From: Pseudomonas lundensis
GTDB taxonomy: Bacteria > Pseudomonadota > Gammaproteobacteria > Pseudomonadales > Pseudomonadaceae
NCBI RefSeq assembly: GCF_002269125.1
Contig: NZ_NQKI01000028.1
Coordinates: 1-64,000 of the forward strand
Length of the DNA stretch: 64,000 nt
Direction: 5' to 3'
The translations under genes and the position numbers were made by a program. Below, in pieces: positions 34,060 to 43,019 of the stretch (position 1 is the first letter of the stretch; each line of letters starts with the position of its first letter). Under the pieces are notes generated by a model, which made no database searches, was not told where the DNA came from, and saw nothing but the letters and a program-made list of their open reading frames with translations.

Positions 34060-36048
34060 CGGCTTGATGCCCCACAAGGTTTGCAGCGCGGCGCTGAATG
34101 AGGGCGCTAGGATGCGATTGCCGTGGCCGCTGAGGTGGTTGGAATCAAAGAACAACGGTTTGCCGTTTTTCCTGTCATAGGCCGAACAGAGGGCGGTCGG
34201 GCACAACACCGGGAACGGGTCCCACACTGCCAGCGCGGGCTGCTGCTGTTGTAAACGCTCGAGCAACGCCAGTTGCGGGGCACGCAAGCGTTGCAAGGTG
34301 CTGCGAAACACCGTCAGGCCGGGGGCACACACCGGGTTCATGTGATTGAACCAGTCGGAACAGCGGCTTGGCGGTGCCTTGAATAATGGTTTGGGGGCCT
34401 CGATCAACACCTGCAGCCCGGCTGCTTGCAAACGGTTAAGGGTTGCCAGCGCCGATGCATACGCGGCCGCCTGCTCGTGCTCAATCCCTGCAAGCAAGTC
34501 ATCGACCACGGGGGTTTCCCCTTTTGACCATTCAAGCCCCTGAAGCTCCGGCATGCGCAGGGACGGCAGAAACACGATGTCCCCAGGCCGGGCGCGGGCC
34601 TCCAGATCCTTGAAATCCGCCTCACGCCGGGCAGCGCATCCGGGCGGGTCGGCGGCAATCAGGGTCACCACCCCGCAGCCTCCCCGCTCATACTCAATCA
34701 CCTTGATGCCCATTTGCAGGGCGATCAGGGTGAACAGGGTGCGATAGGCGGCAGCGTGCGAGTCGCCCAGCACGAACAGCCGTCGCCCCTGCAAACGCGG
34801 CTCGTCAAGGGCGGGCAGCGGCTCTGCGGGCCAATGCCGGTAGGCATACCAGGTGTACGTGTCGCGGGTCTGGCTCAAGGACAGGTGTTCTGTTTGACGG
34901 GTCATCGCCACGCACGTGAGCGCCAAAAGCCCGACTGCCGCACCGCTCACGGCAAGCGTCAGGCCGGGGGCGCGTAGCTGCCGTAAGGGGCTGGCACGCA
35001 CCGGCCTTTCGAGCCAGTGATACGACGCAGCGGCCAGTGCGAAGACCAGTACGGGGTACAGGCATTGAACCCATAACAGTTCCAGCCCGGTCGTCCATTG
35101 GAAAAACACCCGCACCGGCCAGTGCCACAGGTAAAGGGAGTAGGACAAACGACCGATGTACGTCAGCGCGCGACCTTGCAACACACGCTGCAACGGCATC
35201 GCGCAGTGTGGCGCTGGCAGGATGATCGCCGTCAGCAGCAACAGCGTGCCCGATACCGTGACCACCGCCCACGGGAACGGAAACTGACTGGGCCGGGCCA
35301 AGCCGAAACTGCCGATGAGCAAGGCTGCCCCGGCCAACAACGTAATAGTGCCCAGAGGCACAGAGGTCAACACGCCTCGCTTAGCGCCAATGGCCTGATA
35401 CAGCATGGCGCCGGCGGCCAGTTCCCAAAAGCGGCCGGGCAAGAGGTAAAACGCTGACAACGGCGCATTGCTGGTCTGCAAGGCGCACACCAGCAGCGAC
35501 ACGGCGGCCAGTACGGGCAGCAGCGCCCGTGCGAGCCATGATTGTGTGCGGTAACGCAGCCACAGCCAAAACAACCCGGGGAACAGCAGGTAGAACTGTT
35601 CTTCGACCCCCAGTGACCACGTGTGAAGAAACGGGTTGAGGTTGCTGCCGGGGGAAAAGTAAGTGTCTGTGTGCAGTGCCAGCACGGCATTGCTCAGCCC
35701 GAAAAATGCCGCAAGCCCTGTGCGATTGATGTGATCGCTGAGCCAAAACTGCGGCATGAACATCGCAGACAGCATAAAGCTGACCAGCAGCACGCACAGC
35801 AACGCGGGCAGGATGCGCAGACAGCGGCGTCGATAAAAGTCGGCCAGATACGTCAACAACCCGGATGACGGCCGTTCACTCAGGGATTGGCTGATGACAT
35901 ACCCCGAGATGACAAAGAACATGTCCACCCCAACAAAACCGCCGGGCAGGACATTCAGGTAATCGCTGTGGAAAATGATCACCGCCAGTACGGCAATGGC
36001 CCGCAGGCCATCTATGCCGTGGATGTGCGCGTAAGAATGGTGAGGCAT
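34051..36048 (-). CDS. OafA/YrhL-type membrane acyltransferase with C-terminal SGNH domain
   Basis: A 665-residue membrane protein. Residues 1 to about 370 are an acyltransferase-3 domain with about ten helices, starting IHGIDGLRAIAVLAVIIFHSD and including the conserved FFVISGYVIS and HTWSLGVEEQFYLLFP. Residues about 390-665 form an SGNH-hydrolase-like domain with VLGDSHAAAYRT (catalytic Ser) and a C-terminal FDSNHLSGHGNRI (Asp/His). Such fusions O-acetylate lipopolysaccharide or other glycans. ATG at 36048 begins the domain; an earlier in-frame start adds six residues. It is convergent with the glycosyltransferase gene. Confidence 0.88.
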   Translation of the reverse strand: MPHHSYAHIHGIDGLRAIAVLAVIIFHSDYLNVLPGGFVGVDMFFVISGYVISQSLSERPSSGLLTYLADFYRRRCLRILPALLCVLLVSFMLSAMFMPQFWLSDHINRTGLAAFFGLSNAVLALHTDTYFSPGSNLNPFLHTWSLGVEEQFYLLFPGLFWLWLRYRTQSWLARALLPVLAAVSLLVCALQTSNAPLSAFYLLPGRFWELAAGAMLYQAIGAKRGVLTSVPLGTITLLAGAALLIGSFGLARPSQFPFPWAVVTVSGTLLLLTAIILPAPHCAMPLQRVLQGRALTYIGRLSYSLYLWHWPVRVFFQWTTGLELLWVQCLYPVLVFALAAASYHWLERPVRASPLRQLRAPGLTLAVSGAAVGLLALTCVAMTRQTEHLSLSQTRDTYTWYAYRHWPAEPLPALDEPRLQGRRLFVLGDSHAAAYRTLFTLIALQMGIKVIEYERGGCGVVTLIAADPPGCAARREADFKDLEARARPGDIVFLPSLRMPELQGLEWSKGETPVVDDLLAGIEHEQAAAYASALATLNRLQAAGLQVLIEAPKPLFKAPPSRCSDWFNHMNPVCAPGLTVFRSTLQRLRAPQLALLERLQQQQPALAVWDPFPVLCPTALCSAYDRKNGKPLFFDSNHLSGHGNRILAPSFSAALQTLWGIKPLK

Positions 36049-36148
36049 CGGGGAACCTGCTCGCACGGACTGTTGACCGGTAAGGACAGTAACCTTGCGT
36101 TACGTATTGAGCAGTAGTCCCCATCTTGTTTCGACGTAGTACCTTGGC

Positions 36149-36913
36149 CTAGTTTTCCGCCCCCCGTCTGCGCCGTCGTAACAGGTAGGTGTCCATGATC
36201 CAGCCTTTGCGCAGCCTGGCCTGTGCCCTGACCTGCTTGATCTGCGCGCACACGTCGGACAGTTCGCCTGCGATGAGGATTTCATCTGCGGTGCCAATGT
36301 AAGCGCCCCAATAGATGTCGACATCCTGGTCCACGAACGCTTCGAACGCACAATGGGCGTCGAGCATGACCACCACGTTGTCCAGGTCTGCTGCGCTGAG
36401 TTGTCGCCCGGTGGTGATCCGGATTGGCTGCCCAATACCGTTAAGGGCAATGCGGTGCCGCGCCACCAGGGCCTGCACACTGCTGATGCCGGGAATCACC
36501 TCATAGTCGAACCCGGTCAGCCCCTGGTCACGGACCCGATCCAGCATGCGTAAGGTGCTGTCGTACAGCGCCGGCTCTCCCCATAACAAAAAGGCCCCGC
36601 ATTCCCCGTCCTGCAATTCGTGTTCAATCAGTCGGGCAACAACCTCGGCACGTTGCGCGTGCCATTGCTCCACGCCATCGGTGTAGCGAGGGGTTGTGCT
36701 GTCGCGCTTGGGGTCACTGACTTGCACCACGCGGTACGCAGGTTCGCGGATGTATCGCTGGCAGATCTCCAGCCGCAGGCGTACCAGATCCTGGGTGATG
36801 GACCCTTTATCCAGTACAAAAAAGACGGTCGCCCGATTCAGCGCATGGATCGCCTGCACCGTGATGTGCTCAGGATTGCCAGCGCCCATGCCAATCAGCA
36901 GAAGGGTTTTCAT
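36149..36913 (-). CDS. cobF: CobF, precorrin-6A synthase (deacetylating)
   Basis: A 254-residue SAM-dependent tetrapyrrole methylase of the aerobic cobalamin pathway. It methylates C1 of precorrin-5 and releases acetate. Seen: N-terminal LLIGMGAGNPEHITVQA, the FVLDKGSITQDLVRLR segment, FLLWGEPALYDST, and YEVIPGISSVQALVARH. The length matches CobF. The gene stands alone here between an acyltransferase and a porin, away from other cob genes. Confidence 0.9.
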   Translation of the reverse strand: MKTLLLIGMGAGNPEHITVQAIHALNRATVFFVLDKGSITQDLVRLRLEICQRYIREPAYRVVQVSDPKRDSTTPRYTDGVEQWHAQRAEVVARLIEHELQDGECGAFLLWGEPALYDSTLRMLDRVRDQGLTGFDYEVIPGISSVQALVARHRIALNGIGQPIRITTGRQLSAADLDNVVVMLDAHCAFEAFVDQDVDIYWGAYIGTADEILIAGELSDVCAQIKQVRAQARLRKGWIMDTYLLRRRRRGAEN

Positions 36914-37018
36914 GCACAGAAGGCTCCACCAAAGTCGTGCCGCTGACTATAGAGCGCCGTGCCGGTGAACGCACCGCGAATCAGCCCTGTGTGTCGGACT
37001 GACCCGCGGTCGCAAGGG

Positions 37019-38320
37019 TTACCAGATGTTGAGGTTGTAGCTGACGATCAGGCGGGTTTCGTCCACGTCACGGGCGAACTTGGAGTAGTTGGTGCGGTAG
37101 GTGGCATTACGAAAGCGCAGGCTCAGGTCTTTGAACGTGCCGCTTTGCACAATGTATTTGACCTCGGTGTCGCGTTCCCACTCTTTGCCTTCTTCGGCGC
37201 GGCCTACAACCTTGATGTTGTCGCCGTTCACATAGCGGGTCATGAACGACCAGCCGTTGTAACCCATGGCCTTGAAGTCATAGTCGTAGCGCAATTGCCA
37301 AGAGCGTTCCTGCGCGTTGGCGAAATCGTTGACTTGCAAGTAGTTGACCAAGTACGGGTTGCTGCCATCCAGATACGGCATGGAGCTGTCACCGTTCATG
37401 CGCTGCCAGCCCGCGCTGACTTTGTGCTCGCCCAGCGAGTAACCCAGCATGGCCCCCAGGGCACGGTTGTCGATGGTCGAGGCCTTGGCAGAACCGGCAT
37501 CGTCACTTTTGAACAGGCGCACGTCAGCCGACAGCACGCCCGGGCCGATCGGCTGGTTGGCCAGCAGTCCCACGAATTGCTGGCGATAGATGTCTTCAAG
37601 TTCGGCGTAGTGGTACTGCGCCGTCAGTCGGTCATTAACCTTGTAGTCCAGACCGTACATGTTGAAGTGGTCGGCGGTGATGTTGCAGCCATAACGCTTG
37701 TTCTTGCAGTTGAGGCGTAAATCCTGCGGGTCGGTGGAGTCGCGCGCGGTGTAACGATTAAGGCGCGAGGCCATGATCGTAAGGTCGTTTACGTCCCTGG
37801 AAACCAGCATCGCACCGTTGAACATGTTCGGCAGCAAACGGCCATCGTTGTACTTGAGCAAGGGCAGATCCGGGAGCAAGGCACCGTACTTGAGCACGGT
37901 ATCGGATAAACGCATTTTGGCGGTCACGCCGATTTTCGCGTATTGGTCCTTGGAACGACGCGGGTCGCTGCCGGTCGAAGGCAACAGCCCGCTGTTGCTG
38001 TCGGCGGGGCTGGAGTCCAGTTTCAGGCCCAGCATGCCCAGCGCGTCCAGACCAAAACCCACCGTGCCTTGGGTGTAGCCCGATTGCACGTTGAGGATGA
38101 ACCCCTGGGCGGTTTCTTCACGCTTGGAAGCGCCTTGCGGGCTAGACGTGCTGCCGTCCCGAAAATCGCGATTGAAGTACACGGTACGGGCTTCCAGCTT
38201 GGCCGTGCTGTCTTCAATAAAACCGCCGGCCTGGGTTTGTGCAGCAAAACCGGCGCACACCGCCAGCGCGCTCAGGCGTGCAGCCCGGCATTGCGGCAAC
38301 AACGAAAAAGGGACAACCAT
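37019..38320 (-). CDS. OprD-family outer-membrane porin
   Basis: A 433-residue substrate-specific porin of the OprD/OpdK family. Residues 1 to about 31 are a signal peptide ending at TQA. The mature start GGFIEDSTAKLEARTVYFNRDFRD is the family signature. Alternating beta strands follow, with a C-terminal VSYNLNIW ending in an aromatic residue. ATG at 38320 has GGAG upstream and gives a normal signal peptide. The substrate, often an aromatic acid or amino acid, cannot be read. It is divergent from the kinase gene across a 253-base region. Confidence 0.9.
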   Translation of the reverse strand: MVVPFSLLPQCRAARLSALAVCAGFAAQTQAGGFIEDSTAKLEARTVYFNRDFRDGSTSSPQGASKREETAQGFILNVQSGYTQGTVGFGLDALGMLGLKLDSSPADSNSGLLPSTGSDPRRSKDQYAKIGVTAKMRLSDTVLKYGALLPDLPLLKYNDGRLLPNMFNGAMLVSRDVNDLTIMASRLNRYTARDSTDPQDLRLNCKNKRYGCNITADHFNMYGLDYKVNDRLTAQYHYAELEDIYRQQFVGLLANQPIGPGVLSADVRLFKSDDAGSAKASTIDNRALGAMLGYSLGEHKVSAGWQRMNGDSSMPYLDGSNPYLVNYLQVNDFANAQERSWQLRYDYDFKAMGYNGWSFMTRYVNGDNIKVVGRAEEGKEWERDTEVKYIVQSGTFKDLSLRFRNATYRTNYSKFARDVDETRLIVSYNLNIW

Positions 38321-38573
38321 GTACAAGCTCCAGCAGCGAATCATTCGCAAGACGAAAACCATTGAGCCTGCACCTTCGGTTAGAAACCGGGGCGAAAGCG
38401 CTCAATGCAAAGGGGGCGCAATTGTACGAAAGGCTAAGCTGCTGCCTCATACGACCTTAGTCGCAAATGATGGCCTTTTGCCCACATTTAGCCCCGTTCA
38501 TTTAGTTAATAGCGTTTAACCCATATCCGGCCTTAAATAGACGCACCGACGATTGACCCCCTCAGGATTTTTC

Positions 38574-40742
38574 ATGAGCGCTGTATTTTCCCTCAGTCAA
38601 CTCGCGCCCCTGTCGCAACGCCTGGACTGGCAACGAAACCCGCTGGGCGAGGTGGCTGACTGGCCGCAAAGCCTGCGCACCTGTGTCCAGCTGTTAATGA
38701 ACTCGCCCATGCCCATGCTGTTGTTGTGGGGCAAGCAGTTGACGCAGATCTACAACGACAGCTTTGCCGTGCTGGCCGGCGACAAACACCCGGACGCATT
38801 TGGCCAGCCGGTGCACCAGAGCTGGCCCGAGTACCGGGAATTCACCCAGCCGATCATTGACGCCGTGCTGGCAGGTGAAAGCCGCAGCCACATCGATCAG
38901 TATTTTTTGATCCCTGATCGCCAGCACGCCAATGAAATGTGGCTTGACCTGACGTTCAGCCCGGTGTGCGACGACACCGGCGAGGTGGCAGGGCTCTTGA
39001 TGATGGCGGTCAAGGCGTCCCGCCGCCGCCGTACGGCCATCAAACTGCGGCAACGCTCAAAAGCCACCCGCAAGGCCCAACACGACACCGAGGAACGCCT
39101 GCGACTGGCGCAGACCGTCACCAACGGCGTGGGCACATGGGACTGGAACATCGACCAGGACCTGTTCGTCACCGACAGCCGATTTGCGCAGATGCATGGC
39201 ATTGAGCCGCAGTTGTCCGGGCAGTTACCGATTACCGCGTATTTAGAAGGCGTACACCCTGAAGACCGGGGGCTGCTGACCCGTTCGATCAAAGCCTGCC
39301 TGGCCAGCAATGGCGAATACGCAGAGGAATACCGCCTGCTGGACGCCAACGGCACAATCCGCTGGATTTTCGCCCGCGGTCGTTGCTTCAGTGCGGACCC
39401 CGGACGCGCCCAGCGGTTCATGGGCGCAGCGCTGGACATCACCGAACGCAAAAAAACCGAACAAGCCCTGCTCCACCTCAATGAAACCCTTGAAGAGCGC
39501 GTGGCCGAACGTACTCAGGCGCTGGCTGAGGCCAACGAGCAACTGCAACGCGAAATGCAGGAGCGCGAACGGGCCGAAGATGCGCTGCGCCATGCGCAGA
39601 AGATGGAAGCCGTGGGCCAATTGACCGGCGGCATCGCCCATGATTTCAACAACATGCTCACCGGCATCATCGGCAGTCTCGACCTGATGAAGCGCTACAT
39701 TGCTGCGGGCCGAAGTGCCGAGATTGGCCGCTTCACCGACGCGGCCGTTTCCTCGGCACAACGGGCGGCCGCACTCACCCATCGGCTGCTGGCATTTTCA
39801 CGGCGCCAGTCGCTGGACCGCAAGCCGCTGGACCCCAATCATCTGGTGACGTCACTTGAGGAGCTGTTCAGGCGCACCAAAGGCGCCCATATCACCCTTG
39901 ATGTGCAACTGGGCGACAACATCTGGGCGGTGAACACCGACGCGGGTCAGCTGGAAAGTGCCTTGCTGAACCTGATCATCAACGCCCGCGATGCCATGCC
40001 TCAGGGCGGCACCTTGCGCGTGCGAACCCGCAACAGCTACCTCGACGGCAGTGATATCAGTACCTTGGAGCCAGTCAAGGCCGGTGACTATGTGATGCTC
40101 GAAGTCAGCGATAACGGCTCGGGCATGACGCCTCAGGTGCTGGCCAAGGCTTTCGATCCGTTTTTCACCACCAAACCCATCGGCCAGGGCACGGGGCTGG
40201 GCCTGTCCATGATCTATGGCTTTGCCCAACAGTCGGGCGGGCACGTGACCATCACCAGTGAAAGCGGCAACGGCACCTGTGTGCGCCTGTACTTGCCCCG
40301 CCATTACAACCTGCAAGTGCAACCCCGCCCGCCGGTTGTCAGCCCGGATGCCCCCTGCGCCATTGAGGGTGAAAGCGTGCTGGTAGTGGAGGATGACCCC
40401 GCCGTGCGCACGCTGGTGCTTAATGTGCTGGATGAGTTGGGCTACACCGCCCATCAGGCGCCGGATGCCAAAACCGCGTTGTCACTGCTGGAGTCGTCGC
40501 TGCGCATCGACTTGCTGGTGACCGACGTGGGGTTACCCGGTATGAACGGCCGCCAGTTGGCGGAAATCGCCCGTCAACAGCGTCCCGGCCTGAATGTACT
40601 GTTCATGACCGGCTATGCGGAGAGCGCCATCCAGCGCGAGGGTTTTTTGGACTCGGGCATGGACATGATCGGCAAACCGTTCTCGGTGGATAAGCTGGCA
40701 ACCCTGATTCGGGCAATGATCCCGGCGAAAACTCAGGCATAA
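38574..40742 (+). CDS. Soluble hybrid sensor histidine kinase (PAS-PAS-HisKA-HATPase-REC)
   Basis: A 722-residue signalling protein without obvious membrane helices. The order is a first PAS-like domain (about 10-150), a PAS_3 domain with an SxRWIFARGRCF segment (about 185-295) and a coiled coil (about 300-345). The kinase core has the phospho-His in GGIAHDFNNMLTGIIG (about residue 355), NLIINARDAMP (N box), DNGSGM and GTGLGLSMIYG. A C-terminal receiver has Asp near 651 in LLVTDVGLPGMNG. ATG at 38574 has AGGA upstream. No partner response regulator is adjacent, so the output is unknown. Confidence 0.88.
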   Translation: MSAVFSLSQLAPLSQRLDWQRNPLGEVADWPQSLRTCVQLLMNSPMPMLLLWGKQLTQIYNDSFAVLAGDKHPDAFGQPVHQSWPEYREFTQPIIDAVLAGESRSHIDQYFLIPDRQHANEMWLDLTFSPVCDDTGEVAGLLMMAVKASRRRRTAIKLRQRSKATRKAQHDTEERLRLAQTVTNGVGTWDWNIDQDLFVTDSRFAQMHGIEPQLSGQLPITAYLEGVHPEDRGLLTRSIKACLASNGEYAEEYRLLDANGTIRWIFARGRCFSADPGRAQRFMGAALDITERKKTEQALLHLNETLEERVAERTQALAEANEQLQREMQERERAEDALRHAQKMEAVGQLTGGIAHDFNNMLTGIIGSLDLMKRYIAAGRSAEIGRFTDAAVSSAQRAAALTHRLLAFSRRQSLDRKPLDPNHLVTSLEELFRRTKGAHITLDVQLGDNIWAVNTDAGQLESALLNLIINARDAMPQGGTLRVRTRNSYLDGSDISTLEPVKAGDYVMLEVSDNGSGMTPQVLAKAFDPFFTTKPIGQGTGLGLSMIYGFAQQSGGHVTITSESGNGTCVRLYLPRHYNLQVQPRPPVVSPDAPCAIEGESVLVVEDDPAVRTLVLNVLDELGYTAHQAPDAKTALSLLESSLRIDLLVTDVGLPGMNGRQLAEIARQQRPGLNVLFMTGYAESAIQREGFLDSGMDMIGKPFSVDKLATLIRAMIPAKTQA

Positions 40743-40786
40743 TCCGCGCCCTCGAATTTGCCCAATAGCTGCAAGGTATACGCCCC

Positions 40787-41062
40787 ATGAAAGCTCAAGC
40801 CCGCCATATTCTGGTGAAGACCGCAGAAGAAGCCGAGTCCCTCAAGCAACGCATCGCCAAGGGTGAAGCCTTCGATGTGCTGGCCAAGAAGTTCTCGACC
40901 TGCCCTTCTGGCAAACGCGGAGGCGATTTGGGGGAAGTACGGCCGGGGCAAATGGTCGGTGTGATTGACCAGATCATCTTCAAAAAACCGCTGCGTGTGG
41001 TGCATGGCCCGGTCAAAAGCAAGTTCGGTTACCACTTGGTGCAAGTGTTTTTCCGCGATTAA
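40787..41062 (+). CDS. ppiC: PpiC-type parvulin peptidyl-prolyl isomerase
   Basis: A 91-residue single-domain parvulin, cytoplasmic, that isomerises proline bonds. Seen: start KAQARHILVKTAEEAE, FDVLAKKFSTCPSGKRGGDLG, and the closing VHGPVKSKFGYHLVQVFFRD. The length and sequence match E. coli PpiC (93 residues). It lies 44 bases after the kinase gene and is probably transcribed separately or by read-through. Confidence 0.94.
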   Translation: MKAQARHILVKTAEEAESLKQRIAKGEAFDVLAKKFSTCPSGKRGGDLGEVRPGQMVGVIDQIIFKKPLRVVHGPVKSKFGYHLVQVFFRD

Positions 41063-41067
41063 GCGCG

Positions 41068-41105
41068 GGGACGAGGCGGCGCGACTGAGCGCGGCTTCGT
41101 TCCCC
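41068..41105. terminator. Possible terminator between ppiC and the DSD1-family gene
   Basis: An imperfect hairpin: GGGGACGAGGC near 41068 pairs with GCTTCGTTCCCC near 41094-41105, with a bulge. It lies between two convergent genes. There is no strong T run on either side, so the call is tentative. Confidence 0.4.
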
Positions 41106-41119
41106 GACACCGACGCGCC

Positions 41120-42325
41120 TTAAAACACGATCTCGAACGGTTCAACCACTGCCAGCTGCTCGTCTACCAGGCAGCCCGTACGCCATTTATCAAACGTCAG
41201 GCATGGGTGGGACGTCCCAAAGCTGATGATGTCGCCCACCCGCAGCTCAATGCCAGGGCCAACGGTCATAAACCCATGTTGGTCCATCAGCGCAGTCACT
41301 GTGCACGCGCTCACGTCATCGCCCGAGGCATCCACCTTCCCTTCGCGGTAGCGCTTGAGCGGCACCGGCAGCCCGGCATCATAGGCCACATCACGCTTGC
41401 CCAGCGCCACGATGGCCAAGCCAGGTTCCGGCAATGATTGCACGTGTGCCCACACTTCCATCGCCGGGCGCAGGCCTTCGTGCAAATCGCTGCGCCGGTC
41501 CAGCACGCAACACTGCGCTGCTTTATAGATCCCATGATCGTGGACCACGTAACTGCCGGGGCGCAGAACACTCAGGAAGCGTCCGCTGGCGGCCTCGGCT
41601 TCGAAGGCTTCGGCAATCAGGTCATACCAGGCTGAACCTGACGCAGTAATGATCGGCGTGTCGCGCCTAAAGGCGCCGCCACGCTGCAACGCCAGCGCCA
41701 GACGCACCAGCGAGGCGGCAAAGGCACGGATGTCCGTGACGGCCTGTGCGCCGTGAATCACCCCTTCATAGCCTTCGATTCCGGTCAGGGCCAATGCCGG
41801 TTGCGCACTGATGGCGGCCGCCAGGGCGATAACCTGCGCTTCTGTGCGGCAACCACAACGCCCGCCTGTGACGCCATACTCAATCATCACGTTCAAGCGC
41901 TGACCACGTTCAGCGAAGAAGGCGCCAAGGGCGGCGACGTTGTCCGGGTGATCCACCAGGCAGTGAAATTCAAACCCGGGGTCGGCCTGCAAATCCGCGA
42001 TGAGTGCCATGTTCGGGCGCCCCACCAACTGGTTGGCCATCAGCACCCTGCGCACACCCGCTGCATACGCCACGCGGGTCTGCACGGCGGTGCCCAGGGT
42101 CATGGCCCACGCGCCCTGCGCCATCTGCCGACGAAACACCGCAGGGGCCATGCTGGTTTTGCCGTGCGGTGCCAATACCGCGCCGCTGCGCGTGACGAAA
42201 TCCTGCATCCAGCGAATGTTGTGTTCCAGCGCCTGGCGATGAATCACCAGCGCCGGAAGGCTGACGTCACACAGCAGGTGGTCCCCGATCCGTGCTGCGC
42301 CCTTCTCCACGTCAAGCAGGTTCAT
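41120..42325 (-). CDS. DSD1-family PLP-dependent amino-acid deaminase/aldolase
   Basis: A 401-residue fold-type III PLP enzyme of the D-threonine aldolase/D-serine dehydratase-like (DSD1) family. The PLP Lys is probably in LAPHGKTSMAP (about residue 57). VMIEYGVTGGRCGCR and the C-terminal SFGTSHPCLTFDKW with metal-binding His/Cys fit the family. It lies four bases downstream of a RidA gene, which suggests that it makes an enamine/imine product that RidA clears. Substrate identity (D-serine, D-threonine or another D-hydroxy amino acid) is unknown. Confidence 0.85.
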   Translation of the reverse strand: MNLLDVEKGAARIGDHLLCDVSLPALVIHRQALEHNIRWMQDFVTRSGAVLAPHGKTSMAPAVFRRQMAQGAWAMTLGTAVQTRVAYAAGVRRVLMANQLVGRPNMALIADLQADPGFEFHCLVDHPDNVAALGAFFAERGQRLNVMIEYGVTGGRCGCRTEAQVIALAAAISAQPALALTGIEGYEGVIHGAQAVTDIRAFAASLVRLALALQRGGAFRRDTPIITASGSAWYDLIAEAFEAEAASGRFLSVLRPGSYVVHDHGIYKAAQCCVLDRRSDLHEGLRPAMEVWAHVQSLPEPGLAIVALGKRDVAYDAGLPVPLKRYREGKVDASGDDVSACTVTALMDQHGFMTVGPGIELRVGDIISFGTSHPCLTFDKWRTGCLVDEQLAVVEPFEIVF

Positions 42326-42329
42326 AGGT

Positions 42330-42719
42330 TCACCCTTTGGCTTTGTAGGCGATGCAGTCGATTTCGACTTTGCAGTCCACCATCATCATTGCCTGTACGC
42401 AGGCGCGGGCCGGGGCGTGTTCACTGCTGAAATAGCTGGCGAACACTTTGTTGAAACTCCAGAAGTCTCGCGGATCGGCCAGCCACACGCCTGCACGCAC
42501 CACATCTTCGAGGCCGTAACCGGCTTCTTCGAGGATCGCGATCAGGTTTTGCATGGTTTTATGGGTTTGTTCGACGATACCGCCCGCAATGATTTCGCCC
42601 TGTTCCATCGCCACTTGCCCCGAGACGTGCAACCAGCCATCCGCTTCTACGGCACGGGCAAAGGGCAACGGCTGACCACCTGCGCCCACGGCGCCGGTTC
42701 CGAAACGTTTGATGCTCAT
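42330..42719 (-). CDS. RidA-family enamine/imine deaminase
   Basis: A 129-residue YjgF/YER057c/UK114 family protein that hydrolyses reactive enamines and imines from PLP enzymes. Seen: PLPFARAVEADGWLHVSGQVA, the QTHKTMQNLIAILEEAGYGLEDVVRAGVWLAD core, and a C-terminal RACVQAMMMVDCKVEIDC with the conserved Arg and Glu. GAGGAG precedes the ATG. It is the first gene of a two-gene operon with the DSD1-family enzyme, a pairing that makes functional sense. Confidence 0.9.
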   Translation of the reverse strand: MSIKRFGTGAVGAGGQPLPFARAVEADGWLHVSGQVAMEQGEIIAGGIVEQTHKTMQNLIAILEEAGYGLEDVVRAGVWLADPRDFWSFNKVFASYFSSEHAPARACVQAMMMVDCKVEIDCIAYKAKG

Positions 42720-42795
42720 AACAAACTCCTCGATACGTACAGGCGGCGAATGCGCCCAAGGCGTAGGAGTTTGCCATACACGTGCAGGCGAAGAG

Positions 42796-42882
42796 TCAGT
42801 GATACAGGGTGATGAAGATCCAGGCGAATCCGGCTAAAACGAGGGACATGCAGACCACATACAGCAAAAACGCACGTTTCAC
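42796..42882 (-). CDS. Possible 28-residue single-helix membrane peptide
   Basis: A GTG-started frame, MKRAFLLYVVCMS followed by LVLAGFAWIFITLYH, gives a basic N-terminus and one membrane-length hydrophobic helix of about 20 residues ending in a short polar tail. This is the usual form of bacterial small membrane proteins. The Shine-Dalgarno site is weak (GAGTACTGAGC). It sits in the 300-base gap between ridA and the helicase gene on the same strand. It could be fortuitous. Conservation across pseudomonads would decide. Confidence 0.4.
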   Translation of the reverse strand: MKRAFLLYVVCMSLVLAGFAWIFITLYH

Positions 42883-43002
42883 GCTCAGTACTCAACTGCA
42901 AGGGGGCCAATCTGCTCTGACGACTGGCAGATTTTCAGCGGCGCGCAGTCTATCAGCCAGTGATATCGCTGTGATATTGCGCCCCTCCTATCGCGGAAAA
43001 TA

Positions 43003-43019
43003 TCCGATCAGTGGATCGG
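43003..43019 (-). terminator. Weak hairpin just after the helicase stop
   Basis: CCGATC (43004-43009), a 4-base loop, and GATCGG (43014-43019) form a perfect 6-base stem. In the - strand direction it is followed by ATATTTTCC. It is short but well placed to end the FAN1-helicase transcript. Confidence 0.35.

Noticed and set aside
42716..42910. 64-residue - strand frame in the ridA upstream gap
   Set aside because: It overlaps the ridA start and has no convincing start. The 28-residue frame in another phase is the better candidate.
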